DNA of 64,000 nt from Streptomyces sp. CB01373 (GTDB lineage: Bacteria > Actinomycetota > Actinomycetes > Streptomycetales > Streptomycetaceae). The notes under the pieces were generated by a model. It was not told the origin of the DNA, made no database searches, and saw only the letters and a list, made by a program, of their open reading frames with translations. The stretch lies in the NCBI RefSeq assembly GCF_002803075.1, contig NZ_NNBK01000008.1, positions 1-64,000 of the forward strand, in the 5' to 3' direction. Position 1 is the first letter of the stretch. Each line of letters opens with the position of its first letter. This document shows positions 1 through 7,902 of the stretch, one piece after another. A program made the translations under genes and the position numbers.

Positions 1-401
1 CGGCCTTGGCACAACCCACCCAACGACCAGAAACCACCAAAGTCACCGGTATTGGCCCTAGAGGGGGATAGCCTCGGGGCCGGGACCTCTTCGTAGCAAC
101 TGCGGTGTCGAAGCCCAGTCGCGCCAAGGGGGGGGGTTTCCCACCATGCCCGTTGCACGCCCCTGTCGCCCCTGCCGTTGCCCCGAACGGGCAAGCTGGC
201 TGCCCGTGCCTGGCCTGCCGGTTTGAGCCACGGCCCTGATGACCGGTCCACCACGATGGTTCCTGACTGTCGTGGACTCACTGGTCGGATGCCGACCGAC
301 GGGGAGCGGGCGTGAGCGAGATCAGCGTGCTGGACGTGTGGCAGACAGTACGCTGAATCCAGCGGGATCGGGCCCGCAGCACAGTGTCCGGGAGGTGCTT
401 C
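1..401. other. Left-edge region without a convincing gene
   Basis: No reading frame here has a ribosome site and a recognisable product. There is a G homopolymer of about ten bases near 127-136. The only clear signal is the GGAGGTG ribosome site at 391-397 that serves the gene starting at 402. Promoter positions cannot be assigned. Confidence 0.5.
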
Positions 402-968
402 ATGACGGCCGAGATGGTGGCCCCGGCGTGGATGCATGAGCAGATCACGGCGCAGGAGTACGAGTCCTGGTCCGAGGAGCAGTGCGCCGGTATCGAGATC
501 GTGGACGGGATGGTCGTCGTGAGTCCGAGTGCGTCCAAGCGGCACAACCGGCTGGCCCGGATGCTGGCGAACGCCCTGGATGCCGCCGCGGGGCCGGACT
601 GGAACGCGGACACGGACTTCGACGTCCGGCTCCAGGACGTCCCACTGACCAATCGTCGCCCGGACGTCGTGGTGTACCGCGCGGACACGATCGATGTCAC
701 GCCTACCCGGCCCGAGCACGTGCTGCTGGTGGCGGAGGTGGTGTCACCGGGCTCGGAGACCACTGACCGGATCGTGAAGGTCGACCAGTACGCCAAGGCA
801 GGCATAGGCTTCTACTGGCGGATCGAGCAGGCCGCGACGGGCGTTCCTCTGGTGTACACGTACGTGCTTGACCCTGCGACAAAAACATACCGGGAGGGTG
901 ACGTGTTCACCGGCGTCGTCAAGGTCACGGCTCCATTCCCGGTGGAGATCGACCTCGGGCAGATCTGA
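402..968 (+). CDS. Uma2-family (DUF820) putative endonuclease
   Basis: 188 residues, a normal length for the Uma2 family, which has a PD-(D/E)XK nuclease-like fold and is abundant in Streptomyces and cyanobacteria. Family signatures seen are the N-terminal YESWSEEQ..GIEIVDGMVVVSPSAS block, the RRPDVVVYR strand with the central acidic residue, and the LLVAEVVSPGSETTDR segment followed by K..YA.AGIGFYWRIE. I chose the ATG at 402 rather than the GTG at 384 because GGAGGTG lies 5 bases upstream of 402. It stands alone, with no partner gene visible. The natural substrate of this family is not established; nuclease activity is inferred from fold. Confidence 0.85.
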   Translation: MTAEMVAPAWMHEQITAQEYESWSEEQCAGIEIVDGMVVVSPSASKRHNRLARMLANALDAAAGPDWNADTDFDVRLQDVPLTNRRPDVVVYRADTIDVTPTRPEHVLLVAEVVSPGSETTDRIVKVDQYAKAGIGFYWRIEQAATGVPLVYTYVLDPATKTYREGDVFTGVVKVTAPFPVEIDLGQI

Positions 969-1195
969 CCCACATGCTGCTCAGCGGCCCGCTGTGCGTG
1001 AGCGATGCGTGAGCGGACGGCGCCCGGTACAGGGCGGCATGAGCCGGATCAAGCGGCTGGCCGTGCACTGTCGACCAGGGAAAACAGCACCGCGCGGGAG
1101 CGGCCGCGCCCGGCATGCTGATGATCTAGGACGGGATCAGACCCATTCCGTACCCATCCTCGCCGTCGGTAGGCATCGTCAGCGAGAGGAACGCC

Positions 1196-1624
1196 ATGCC
1201 GGAGCAGACCAACGCCGCGCCCGAGGGCTACACCACGGTTGCACCCTGGGTCGTCACCGACGACACGGGGGCCTTCCTCGACTTTGTCGCCCAGGCGTTC
1301 GACGGAGAGGAGCTCGGGCGGGTGGCGACCGAGGACGGCTTGACCGGGCACGGTGAGATCCGCGTGGGCGACACCGTCGTGTTGGCCTTCGACCGGCGCG
1401 CGGACTGGCCCGCCACGCCAAGCCTGCTCCGTGTGTTCGTCACCGACGCGGACCAGGCGTTCGCACGGGCCATCGCGGCCGGCGGGCAGGTCGTCACCGC
1501 GCTGGCGGACAACGCCTTCGGACAGCGCGGCGGGCGCGCCATCCACCCCGGGAGCGATCCGCCGGTAGCAGTGAGCCACCGCCGCTGTCCGGTAGGAACG
1601 CGCCGCCTCGGCATGCGCCTGTGA
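1196..1624 (+). pseudogene. VOC/PhnB-like protein with a corrupted C-terminus
   Basis: The first about 110 residues read as a vicinal oxygen chelate (glyoxalase/PhnB-like) domain: TVAPWVVTDDTGAFLDFVAQAFDGEEL, then GHGEIRVGDTVVLAFD and VFVTDADQAFARAIAAGGQVV, ending in AFGQRGGR. In the family this is followed by D(P)FG..W....; here it changes to a Pro/Arg-rich tail of about 32 residues with no family match. I infer a frameshift or rearrangement near 1535 and probable loss of function. ATG 1196 follows an AGAGGA ribosome site. A working short variant cannot be excluded. Confidence 0.6.
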
Positions 1625-1685
1625 CCATCCGGCTTCCTGCCGACGGCTTGGAGCCGACCCGCTCCCCGCAGGGCGCCCGTCCAGG

Positions 1686-2102
1686 TCAGGCAGTGCGCCC
1701 CGCAAGCGGGGCGTCCGCCGTGGCCGTCTCCATGAGCCGTTCGGCCTCCGCCTCCGTGGCGGCGGGTGGCACGACGAGCAGGTCCCAGCGACCGTACCCG
1801 GGAGCGAGCAGGCAGATGGTGTGTTCGGCTCGCGGCAAGTCCGTCCGGCGCAGGTGCACCCCCTGGTCCTCGATGCGCGTCCCGTCCCCGGAGAGCGACC
1901 ACATCGCCCCGTTCACGAGAACGCTGCTGATCTGCCCCCAGCGGTGCGGCAGCCGGGCGAGCAGTCCGGGGAGCTCGGCGGTCAGGTCGTAGGACCTCGG
2001 CCACCAGGCCCCGTCGATACGCCGGGCCGAACCGTCCTGGAAGGACTGCTCACTCAGCCGGAGCCGGGCGGAAGGCGGGTGAAGCGAAAGGGTGGTGGTC
2101 AT
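1686..2102 (-). CDS. DUF5994 family protein (copy 1)
   Basis: 138 residues. It carries the DUF5994 hallmark DGAWWPRSYDLTAELPGLLARL near residue 30 and the YGRWDLLVVPPAATE segment near the C-terminus. The start is ATG 2102, with AGGAG upstream on the minus strand; it overlaps the stop of the upstream gene by 4 bases (ATGA), so the two are probably translationally coupled. The family has no established function. Two further paralogues lie at 4079-4591 and 5964-6446. No signal peptide or membrane segment is seen, so it is presumably cytoplasmic. Confidence 0.8.
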   Translation of the reverse strand: MTTTLSLHPPSARLRLSEQSFQDGSARRIDGAWWPRSYDLTAELPGLLARLPHRWGQISSVLVNGAMWSLSGDGTRIEDQGVHLRRTDLPRAEHTICLLAPGYGRWDLLVVPPAATEAEAERLMETATADAPLAGRTA

Positions 2103-2494
2103 GGGGACTCCTGGGGCGGTAGGGGTGGGGGACTCGCCACGGTCGGGGGTTCGGCGGGCGACGGCCCGCCCGGCGGCCACACGCATGACGCCGTCTCGCC
2201 CGGATGTGTCCGGTCGACCGGCGGCCTGCTGGCCTCCAGCCAGGGGCGGAGCGGGCCGGCGCCCCGCTCGGGGTCGAGCGTGAGGTGCAGACGCGTCCCT
2301 CTCCCCGACGAGAAGGCCGGGTAACTGCGTTGCTCGCCCCCGGCGAACAGCAGCCGGAGAGCGTCCGCGACGTGCCGGGCCGCTTCGGCGTCCGTGGAGA
2401 CGATGCGGACCTCGACCCTGCCCCCGGCGGGAGGGGGATCCGGGACGTCCAAGGTCAGGGATGAGTACGGTGAGCGCAGGGATTCGGTGGTCAT
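2099..2494 (-). CDS. Hypothetical protein coupled to DUF5994
   Basis: 131 residues from ATG 2494. The N-terminal half (SLTLDVPDPPPAGGRVEVRI, AARHVADALRLLFAGGEQRSYP, GTRLHLTLD) looks like a small alpha/beta domain. The last about 40 residues are Pro/Ser-rich and may be disordered. Its stop overlaps the start of the DUF5994 gene downstream by 4 bases, indicating an operon. I do not recognise the family and assign no function. The ribosome site is weak. Confidence 0.6.
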   Translation of the reverse strand: MTTESLRSPYSSLTLDVPDPPPAGGRVEVRIVSTDAEAARHVADALRLLFAGGEQRSYPAFSSGRGTRLHLTLDPERGAGPLRPWLEASRPPVDRTHPGETASCVWPPGGPSPAEPPTVASPPPLPPQESP

Positions 2495-2873
2495 CGGGCG
2501 GAACCTGTCCCGGGCTGGAAACAACCCGTGAGGTGTCGCGCGACCCCTACCGAGCCGCGCGCCGAGGACGAGACCAGCCCTGTCACCGGTGTACGAAGTA
2601 CCCCCGACCCTCCCCACCGTACTCCTGGCACCCTCGACGCAGCCGCTTCCCGTCGCAGGCGACGTAGGGTTGACGTACCGAGGGCACCACGCACTCCGGC
2701 CGCCGCGCCGGGTCGTCCTCGGCGAGAGACGAACCCGGGCCGCCCCAGTGGTCGGCGCGGAGACGGGTCGGCATCATGTCCGCCGCGGTCGAAGCAACTC
2801 CACGCAAGCTCATCATGGCTGGGGCCGCGCTGAGCACCCGCGCCGGCCCACGCCCCGGCCGAGGGGAAGCGTG
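2495..2873. other. Intergenic region between divergent genes
   Basis: 379 bases between a minus-strand operon (start 2494) and the plus-strand STAS gene (start 2874). It should hold the promoters for both, but I cannot pick out a convincing -35/-10 pair. A long frame reads through from 2589 into the STAS gene without a ribosome site at its start, so I treat that extension as spurious. Confidence 0.4.
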
Positions 2874-3848
2874 ATGGCCTTTTCCCGGCTGGACATCCGT
2901 CGGCGGAACCGAGGGGAGCGGACGCTCGTCACGCTCGCCGGTGACATCGGACCGGCCACGACGCCGCTGCTGCGGGCCGCATTGGAGCAGTGTCTGCTGG
3001 ACGGTGTCGCCGTGATCGACATCGACCTGACCACGGTCGGCTCCTGCGACGCCAGGGGCTTGGACATCCTCCTGTCGGCGTCACGGCGCGCCGGCCGGGT
3101 TCACGCCTCCCTACGGCTGCACCACCCGTGCGCGCAGATCACCCAGCTCCTCGCTGTCACCGGATCCGCTTCGCTGCTCCTTGCGGCTCCTGTGAGCCCC
3201 GTGCCGCCCGCCGCACCCGGCGACCTCATGAGTACCGCGGCGCGGGCGCCCGAGGACCCCGCTCGTCGGCCGGATCTGCCGGTCCTCAAGGACGCGATCC
3301 GCCTTCGCCGGCTGACCCGCTGGCAGGCCGAAGACATGCACGAGGACATCGCGGACCTGGCCGCGGAGTCTGTCGCCGGCACCCCCGGCGAGGCGTACCA
3401 CGACCGTGGAGACTTCCTGCACCGCCTGGCGGTCACTGCCCACCGCCCCGGCTTCGCCCTGCTGGTCGCAGAGACGACGGTGCTGGTCGGTTGCGCCTTC
3501 GGTTTTCCGGTGGGCCCTGACGGCTCCGGCCGGCGGGGGTTCGACGGAACGCTCCAGGAGACCATCCAGCGGCTCACCTCCCGGGGGCGGTTCGTCGTCC
3601 TCACCCAGGTCGTGGCCCGTCCGCACGCTCAGCACCGCGATATCGCCCGCCGCCTGCAACAGCGTCTGCTCACAGACCTGCACTCCTCCCTCGGGGTCAC
3701 CCTGCTGCATCCTGCCGACCAGGCAGGACAAGCCGCCTTCTCGTCCTGGGGCTGGCAGAACATGGGTGAGGTCGTCGGGCTGCCCGGCCCCGTCGCCCCC
3801 TGCCTGTTGAGCCTGCCTGTCGAAGGGCTGTCCCCGGCACGCCGGTGA
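2874..3848 (+). CDS. STAS domain-GNAT-like acetyltransferase fusion
   Basis: 324 residues from ATG 2874 (GAGGGGAAGC upstream; GTG 2871 is the alternative). Residues 1-105 look like a STAS domain of the anti-sigma antagonist type: VTLAGDIGPATTPLLRAAL, VIDIDLTTVGSCDARGLDILL. The usual phosphorylatable DSSGL loop reads D59-A-R-G-L, so the conserved Ser is absent. Residues about 120-324 resemble a GNAT fold, with RFVVLTQVVARPHAQHRDIARRLQQRLL in the place of motif A (acetyl-CoA binding). I infer a partner-switching or binding role for the STAS part coupled to an acyltransferase-like domain. A PP2C phosphatase lies 0.9 kb downstream. Confidence 0.65.
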   Translation: MAFSRLDIRRRNRGERTLVTLAGDIGPATTPLLRAALEQCLLDGVAVIDIDLTTVGSCDARGLDILLSASRRAGRVHASLRLHHPCAQITQLLAVTGSASLLLAAPVSPVPPAAPGDLMSTAARAPEDPARRPDLPVLKDAIRLRRLTRWQAEDMHEDIADLAAESVAGTPGEAYHDRGDFLHRLAVTAHRPGFALLVAETTVLVGCAFGFPVGPDGSGRRGFDGTLQETIQRLTSRGRFVVLTQVVARPHAQHRDIARRLQQRLLTDLHSSLGVTLLHPADQAGQAAFSSWGWQNMGEVVGLPGPVAPCLLSLPVEGLSPARR

Positions 3849-4078
3849 TGTGGCGGAGGGGCGATGAGCCGGCGTTCGTACCTGCCGCGGCGGTCACGCC
3901 ACCCGTCGTCTGCCGTACGGACGTATCTCCGCGCGAGGACTGCGCGCCGCGCCGCCCACGACGGCCGGGAGTAACCTGGCAAATACCGAGAGCTTTTCGG
4001 GCGCACGACCACGGCGGCGCCGTTCCCGGCGAGTGACAGACGCGGGCAGCCGCAAGCAGCCCGGGACGGGATCGCACG

Positions 4079-4591
4079 ATGGACGCCATCACCAAGCCCG
4101 CCGAAGGTCCGGCACCAGCTGAGGGACACACCTACCGGATGCCCTTGCCCCGGCTGCGCCTCACGCGGGACGCCGGCCACGGCCCGGTGGACGGAGCGTG
4201 GTGGCCGCGTTGCGCCGAACTGGAACTGGAGCTGCCCGCGCTGGTCGGCTCCCTGGATCCAAGCGTCGGCACCGTCATCCACGTCACCGTGGGCACCGCC
4301 GCCTGGCCCGATGCCCCGCAGAAGGTGATGGCGCCCGGGCATGTGATCGAGGTGGACCTGACCGACCTCGCCGCCGAGGCGCATGCCATCACCGTGGACT
4401 GCGGCACCGTGGGACGCTGGGAACTGCTGGTGATCCCCCCGGACGAGCCGGCCGGAGCCGCCACCCGGCTGTTGACCGCTGCCGCCGACCCCGGGAACCC
4501 ACTGTCGGCTCCGCGCCTGCTGGCACTCGTCGAGAGCGGCCTCGACGGACAAGACACATGGGAGTCGGAAGGAGGGTCCGGACTCAGGTGA
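4079..4591 (+). CDS. DUF5994 family protein (copy 2)
   Basis: 170 residues from ATG 4079. Family signatures: RLRLTRDAGHGPVDGAWWPR near residues 25-44, then LELELPALVGSL, and VGRWELLVIPPDEP near 120-133. It has a longer C-terminal tail than the other two copies. It lies on the plus strand between the STAS fusion and the SpoIIE-type phosphatase, both on the same strand. Function unknown; the repeated association with stress-signalling domains is only suggestive. Confidence 0.8.
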   Translation: MDAITKPAEGPAPAEGHTYRMPLPRLRLTRDAGHGPVDGAWWPRCAELELELPALVGSLDPSVGTVIHVTVGTAAWPDAPQKVMAPGHVIEVDLTDLAAEAHAITVDCGTVGRWELLVIPPDEPAGAATRLLTAAADPGNPLSAPRLLALVESGLDGQDTWESEGGSGLR

Positions 4592-4730
4592 GAGGCCCGA
4601 TCCGGACGGACCCGGGTGACGGGGCCGGTCCCGGGGCATCTACGACCCTTCGATGGAGCGATGACATCGGCAGACCCTGCGTCGTCCCAGCCCGCCGCCC
4701 TGACCGGCCCGGCCCGTGGCGGGTGAGTGG

Positions 4731-5924
4731 ATGACGACCGGACGGCGGGCGGACCGCTCCGAGAGCTTCGGGGAAGCTCTGCTGGGCGAGGTCCTCGATC
4801 GCGCGCATGAACTGCCGCCCCATCTCATCGGGCCCTTGGTCGCCGACATGATGGAGCGGCTCGGGGGCCGCCGACCGCAGGTGCTGCTGCAGGACTACGG
4901 ACAACTGCTGCTGATACCCCTGCCCGGCGACGGCCTCACGAAGGGCGAACCGCAGGTGATCGACGACTCCGAGGCGGGCCGCTGCTTTCTCGACGCTCAC
5001 CCCGTCGAGCTGCCCGAGGGCGACGGCGTGCGGGTCCACCTGCCGCTGCTGGACGGCGGCGACCAGGTCGGGGTCATGGCAGTCACGTTGGACAGCGTCG
5101 ACGACCACGACCGCCGCATACTGCGCAGGATCGCCGGCCTGGTGGCCGACCTACTGGTGACCAAGCACGGCTACTCCGACCTCTTCTTCGGTGTCCGACG
5201 CCGTGAACCGATGAGCGTCGCCGCGGAGATCCAGTGGTCCCTGCTGCCGCCACTGGCGATGCTCATGCCTCGGGTCGCCGTGGCCGGGATCCTGGAACCC
5301 GCCTATGACGTGGCGGGGGACAGCTTCGACTACGCCCTCAACGGAGACGTCCTCCACGTGGCCATGATCGACGCGATGGGCCACGGCCTGGACGCGGCCA
5401 CGATGGCCACCGTGGCCATCGGTGCCTACCGCCACGCCCGCCGCGCCGGCACCGGGCTGCCGGAGATCTATGACTTCATGGACCGCGCTGTGGCGGACCA
5501 GTTCGGCCCCGAGCACTTCGTCACCGCGCAGATGCTGCAGTTGGACACCACGACGGGACATCTTCAGTGGGTCAACGCCGGGCACCCGTCACCGATGCTC
5601 GTCCGTGATCATCGTGTAGCCCTCCGGCTGACCGGTCCGACGACCCTCCCTGTCGGCTTCGGCGGTCCGGAGCCGCAGATCTGCGAGATGAAGCTGGAGT
5701 CTGGGGACCGCCTCCTCTGCTTCACCGACGGACTGATCGAGGAACACGCCATGGGTGAAGAGCAGTTCGGAGAGAGCCAGCTGATCGACTGGGTGAACCA
5801 GTTGGAGAGAACCGGCCGCGGGATCCGGACAGTGGCGCGCTCCTTGTCCCACACGCTCAAGCGGGCGCGGGGCGGACACACCACGGACGACGCGACGCTG
5901 CTCCTGGTGGAGTGGCGCGGCTGA
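4731..5924 (+). CDS. PP2C-type (SpoIIE/RsbU family) serine phosphatase
   Basis: 397 residues from ATG 4731 (GGGTGAG upstream; GTG 4716 would add five residues without a better ribosome site). Residues about 30-150 look like a degenerate GAF-type sensory domain. Residues about 160-397 are a PPM/SpoIIE phosphatase: AEIQWSLLPP, metal ligands in DVAGDSFDY (D197) and IDAMGHGLDAA (D214), then NAGHPSP, CFTDGLIE and TTDDATLLLVEW. Such enzymes dephosphorylate anti-sigma-factor antagonists. No HATPase kinase domain or membrane segment is present, so it is a cytosolic phosphatase. A STAS protein encoded at 2874-3848 is nearby but lacks the usual phospho-Ser. Confidence 0.85.
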   Translation: MTTGRRADRSESFGEALLGEVLDRAHELPPHLIGPLVADMMERLGGRRPQVLLQDYGQLLLIPLPGDGLTKGEPQVIDDSEAGRCFLDAHPVELPEGDGVRVHLPLLDGGDQVGVMAVTLDSVDDHDRRILRRIAGLVADLLVTKHGYSDLFFGVRRREPMSVAAEIQWSLLPPLAMLMPRVAVAGILEPAYDVAGDSFDYALNGDVLHVAMIDAMGHGLDAATMATVAIGAYRHARRAGTGLPEIYDFMDRAVADQFGPEHFVTAQMLQLDTTTGHLQWVNAGHPSPMLVRDHRVALRLTGPTTLPVGFGGPEPQICEMKLESGDRLLCFTDGLIEEHAMGEEQFGESQLIDWVNQLERTGRGIRTVARSLSHTLKRARGGHTTDDATLLLVEWRG

Positions 5925-5963
5925 CCTCACTGGTGTCGTCCGGTGCTGCCTCCGGCTCGCTCG

Positions 5964-6446
5964 TCACTCCGGCGGCACCTGCCCGCTTCCGGTGTCGATG
6001 AGAATCTGTTCCGCCTGGGTGACGTTGTCGGCCCGGACGGCCTGAGCCATCGCGGCGCGGGCGGCCTCGGGTGCCGTGTCCGGCGGAACCACCAGCAGCG
6101 AGAAGATGTCCTGATCGCCGCGAGTGATCAGGACGGTGTCGTCGCCCACCGGAAAGGAGTCGATGTGCACCACCCGGTCCTCGACGACGATCCGCGTCGG
6201 GAGCCCTTCCCAGGCCGCGGCGTCCAGCCCGACGCGCGTGACGGGGCCGAGGTGGCCGGTCAGGGCGCTCAGCAGCGCGGGCAGCTCGGCACCGATGTCG
6301 CGCGACCGCGGCCACCACGCACCATCGAGGACGCCTTCGCGTGCCTCCGTGGTCTCCAGCCGGAGCAACGCACACCCCGGCCGCACGGCCTCGTGAACGC
6401 CACTGGGCAGATTCCGGGAAACAGGCCGTGCATCGGAGCCGGTCAT
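5964..6446 (-). CDS. DUF5994 family protein (copy 3)
   Basis: 160 residues, taking ATG 6446 as start because the upstream part of the frame (to 6680) has no family match. Signatures: CALLRLETTEAREGVLDGAWWPRSRDIGAELPALLSAL and DIFSLLVVPPDTAPEAA. It is convergent with the phosphatase, whose stop is only 39 bases away. Third DUF5994 member within 5 kb; the copies differ well beyond recent duplication. Confidence 0.8.
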   Translation of the reverse strand: MTGSDARPVSRNLPSGVHEAVRPGCALLRLETTEAREGVLDGAWWPRSRDIGAELPALLSALTGHLGPVTRVGLDAAAWEGLPTRIVVEDRVVHIDSFPVGDDTVLITRGDQDIFSLLVVPPDTAPEAARAAMAQAVRADNVTQAEQILIDTGSGQVPPE

Positions 6447-6698
6447 GAGGATCACCCGTCTTCTGGAATCGGTGCGATCACGGGACTCGCCTCGTCGTTT
6501 CCACGCTACTCCTCGCGCCACGGGCGTCGATGTTTCCCGAATCGCCCTGTCCCGGGCAGCCGACCCCAGCCAGAACGGATTCGGCACACACGAGGCCGGG
6601 AAATCCCGTGAACACACGAGAACCACGGAGGGGTGTTTTCCGAGACCAGACACCATTCGACTGCTGTTTCCGCAGGTCACAGCCCTGTCCGGGGAAAA
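6447..6698. other. Intergenic region left of tRNA fragment 1
   Basis: No gene is seen. Together with the stretch to 7010 it forms a 564-base gene-free zone that holds the first tRNA-Arg 3' fragment and its terminator. The sequence directly before 6699 does not continue the tRNA: the 5' half, which should include a GCCCCCG acceptor strand and a CCGCT anticodon-stem strand, is missing. Confidence 0.6.
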
Positions 6699-6743
6699 CT
6701 CCTAAAGCGGGTGTCGCAGGTTCGAATCCTGCCGGGGGCACCA
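6699..6743 (+). repeat. tRNA-Arg(CCU) 3' fragment 1, probable att site
   Basis: The sequence matches a tRNA from the anticodon loop to the CCA end. The loop CTCCTAA is at 6699-6705, the 3' anticodon strand AGCGG at 6706-6710, a 5-base variable loop follows, then the T arm GCAGG-TTCGAAT-CCTGC, acceptor strand CGGGGGC, discriminator A and CCA. The 5' half is absent. A break exactly at the anticodon loop is what tyrosine-recombinase integration into a tRNA leaves. This copy is undamaged over its length, unlike the other two. Confidence 0.85.
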
Positions 6744-6750
6744 GGCAAAG

Positions 6751-6782
6751 CGGCCCGGACCGATCATGGTCCGGGCCGTTTT
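6751..6782 (+). terminator. Rho-independent terminator after tRNA fragment 1
   Basis: A perfect 10-bp stem (6751-6760 with 6769-6778), 8-base loop, followed by TTTT. This is the usual arrangement behind a tRNA gene. Its sequence differs from the hairpins behind fragments 2 and 3. Confidence 0.8.
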
Positions 6783-7010
6783 GACGGCAGGCTGCCCAGA
6801 CCGCCCTCCGAGGCCGCTCGGCAGCGCCCGTATCAGGTTCCGTCTCAAGCACCGCGGTTTCATGGCCGTCCACGGCGATCCGACGGCCTTGACCTGCAAG
6901 TGGTAGCCCTGGCTTGTACCCAGGTGGCCGACTCGGGCTCCTCAGCTGGGCGTAAGGCACCCTGCTCAGCCGGCTCACCATGCGCCTTCGCTTGCAGTGA
7001 GTGGAGGTCC

Positions 7011-7307
7011 TCAGACGGTCGCCTTGGCGATGATGCGTTCCATCTCCCCTTGGCCGAAGGCCCGCAGAGTCGTGGAACGGATGTTGCCCACCCCGCCGAG
7101 ATGCAGGAGTGCTGCGGTAGCAGTTTCGTCGTCGGGTGCCTCGACGACGGCCACGAGGTCGTACGGACCGACGGTCCAGTAGATGTTCAGGAGCTTCGCC
7201 CCGATCTTCTGTGCCGCTGCGCCGAAGGTCTCGGCGCGCTTCGCGGTGTCCTTGAAGTCCCGGACCCCTTGATCGGTCCAGTTCATCAGCGTGATGTACG
7301 TCGGCAT
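7011..7307 (-). CDS. GYD domain protein
   Basis: 98 residues starting MPTYITLMNWTDQGVRDFKDT, with the GYD-family core VGPYDLVAVVEAPDDETATA and a FGQGEMERIIAKA tail. Length and pattern fit a complete single-domain GYD protein (ferredoxin-like fold, function unknown). The start is ATG 7307, with a GGTGGGAG-type ribosome site upstream on the minus strand. It is the only gene between tRNA fragments 1 and 2, so it may have arrived as cargo of a small element. Confidence 0.85.
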   Translation of the reverse strand: MPTYITLMNWTDQGVRDFKDTAKRAETFGAAAQKIGAKLLNIYWTVGPYDLVAVVEAPDDETATAALLHLGGVGNIRSTTLRAFGQGEMERIIAKATV

Positions 7308-7664
7308 GCTCTCCCACCTTCACGAGGAAACACATCGCGAGGTCAATCCTGGACATCGGGCCTGACACCTGCACCGGATACGCACCCGAACGAGCGATAC
7401 GAGCACCTACAGGCGGTTGATCACGGTGGTTGGATCCAGGAGAGGCGCTCGCACAACGGCCACGCCCACCCGCGGTGTGACACTTGACTGCTCCTGAGGT
7501 CCGGCCCCCAGCTACCCCGCTCCACCGTTCGTCGGAGTGCGTGTCGGGGGCAGGCTGACATCCACGCCGGACCTCAACGACAGCGGATGTCACCGGATCG
7601 CCGCGGAGTAGGTGCGGCCACACAGCCGTAGCGATCCTGGGCCGCAAACAGTCGTCGGATCGAA
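7308..7664. other. Gene-free stretch between GYD gene and tRNA fragment 2
   Basis: 357 bases upstream of the GYD gene, which should hold its promoter. No coding frame with a ribosome site, no clear repeat and no operator were seen. Confidence 0.5.
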
Positions 7665-7706
7665 CTCCTGAAGCGGGTGTCGCGGGTCCGAATCCTGCCG
7701 GGGGCA
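7665..7706 (+). repeat. tRNA-Arg(CCU) 3' fragment 2, decayed att site
   Basis: Second copy of the anticodon-loop-to-discriminator segment. Changes against fragment 1 include A to G in the loop (CTCCTGA), a T-stem change (GCGGG) and a T-loop change (TCCGAAT), so it is not under selection as tRNA. No 5' half exists. It is followed by a hairpin and flanking bases that match those behind fragment 3 over roughly 80 bases, so fragments 2 and 3 share a common downstream flank. Confidence 0.8.
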
Positions 7707-7713
7707 CAGAGAA

Positions 7714-7754
7714 AAGGGCCAGCTCGGGAGGGTTTTCCTCCCAGGCTGGCCCTT
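7714..7754 (+). terminator. Terminator hairpin after tRNA fragment 2
   Basis: A 10-bp outer stem, AAGGGCCAGC (7714-7723) pairing with 7745-7754, encloses a GGGAGG/CCTCCC inner stem around TTTT. It is the likely relic of the tRNA terminator and also lies beyond the 3' end of the convergent snapalysin gene. Confidence 0.7.
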
Positions 7755-7902
7755 CGTCGTGTTCGAGGCTGTGCCACGGGTGTGCCGCTTGTGCCATCCG
7801 GATGCCACGTCCCCTGGCCGGAGGCCCCTCCCCCGTCCTCGTGGATCATGGCTTCGAGCCGATGGCGACGGCCTGACTCAAGTACTGGTCATGTGCTGCG
7901 GA

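Noticed and set aside
6699..6743. Functional tRNA-Arg gene
   Set aside because: No 5' acceptor strand, D arm or 5' anticodon strand precedes the fragment, so it cannot fold as a tRNA.
6478..7797. Minus-strand 439-codon frame with blocks like PAGFEPATPALGV
   Set aside because: This is the well-known false protein read antisense to tRNA 3' ends; it overlaps tRNA fragments 1 and 2 and the GYD gene in another frame.
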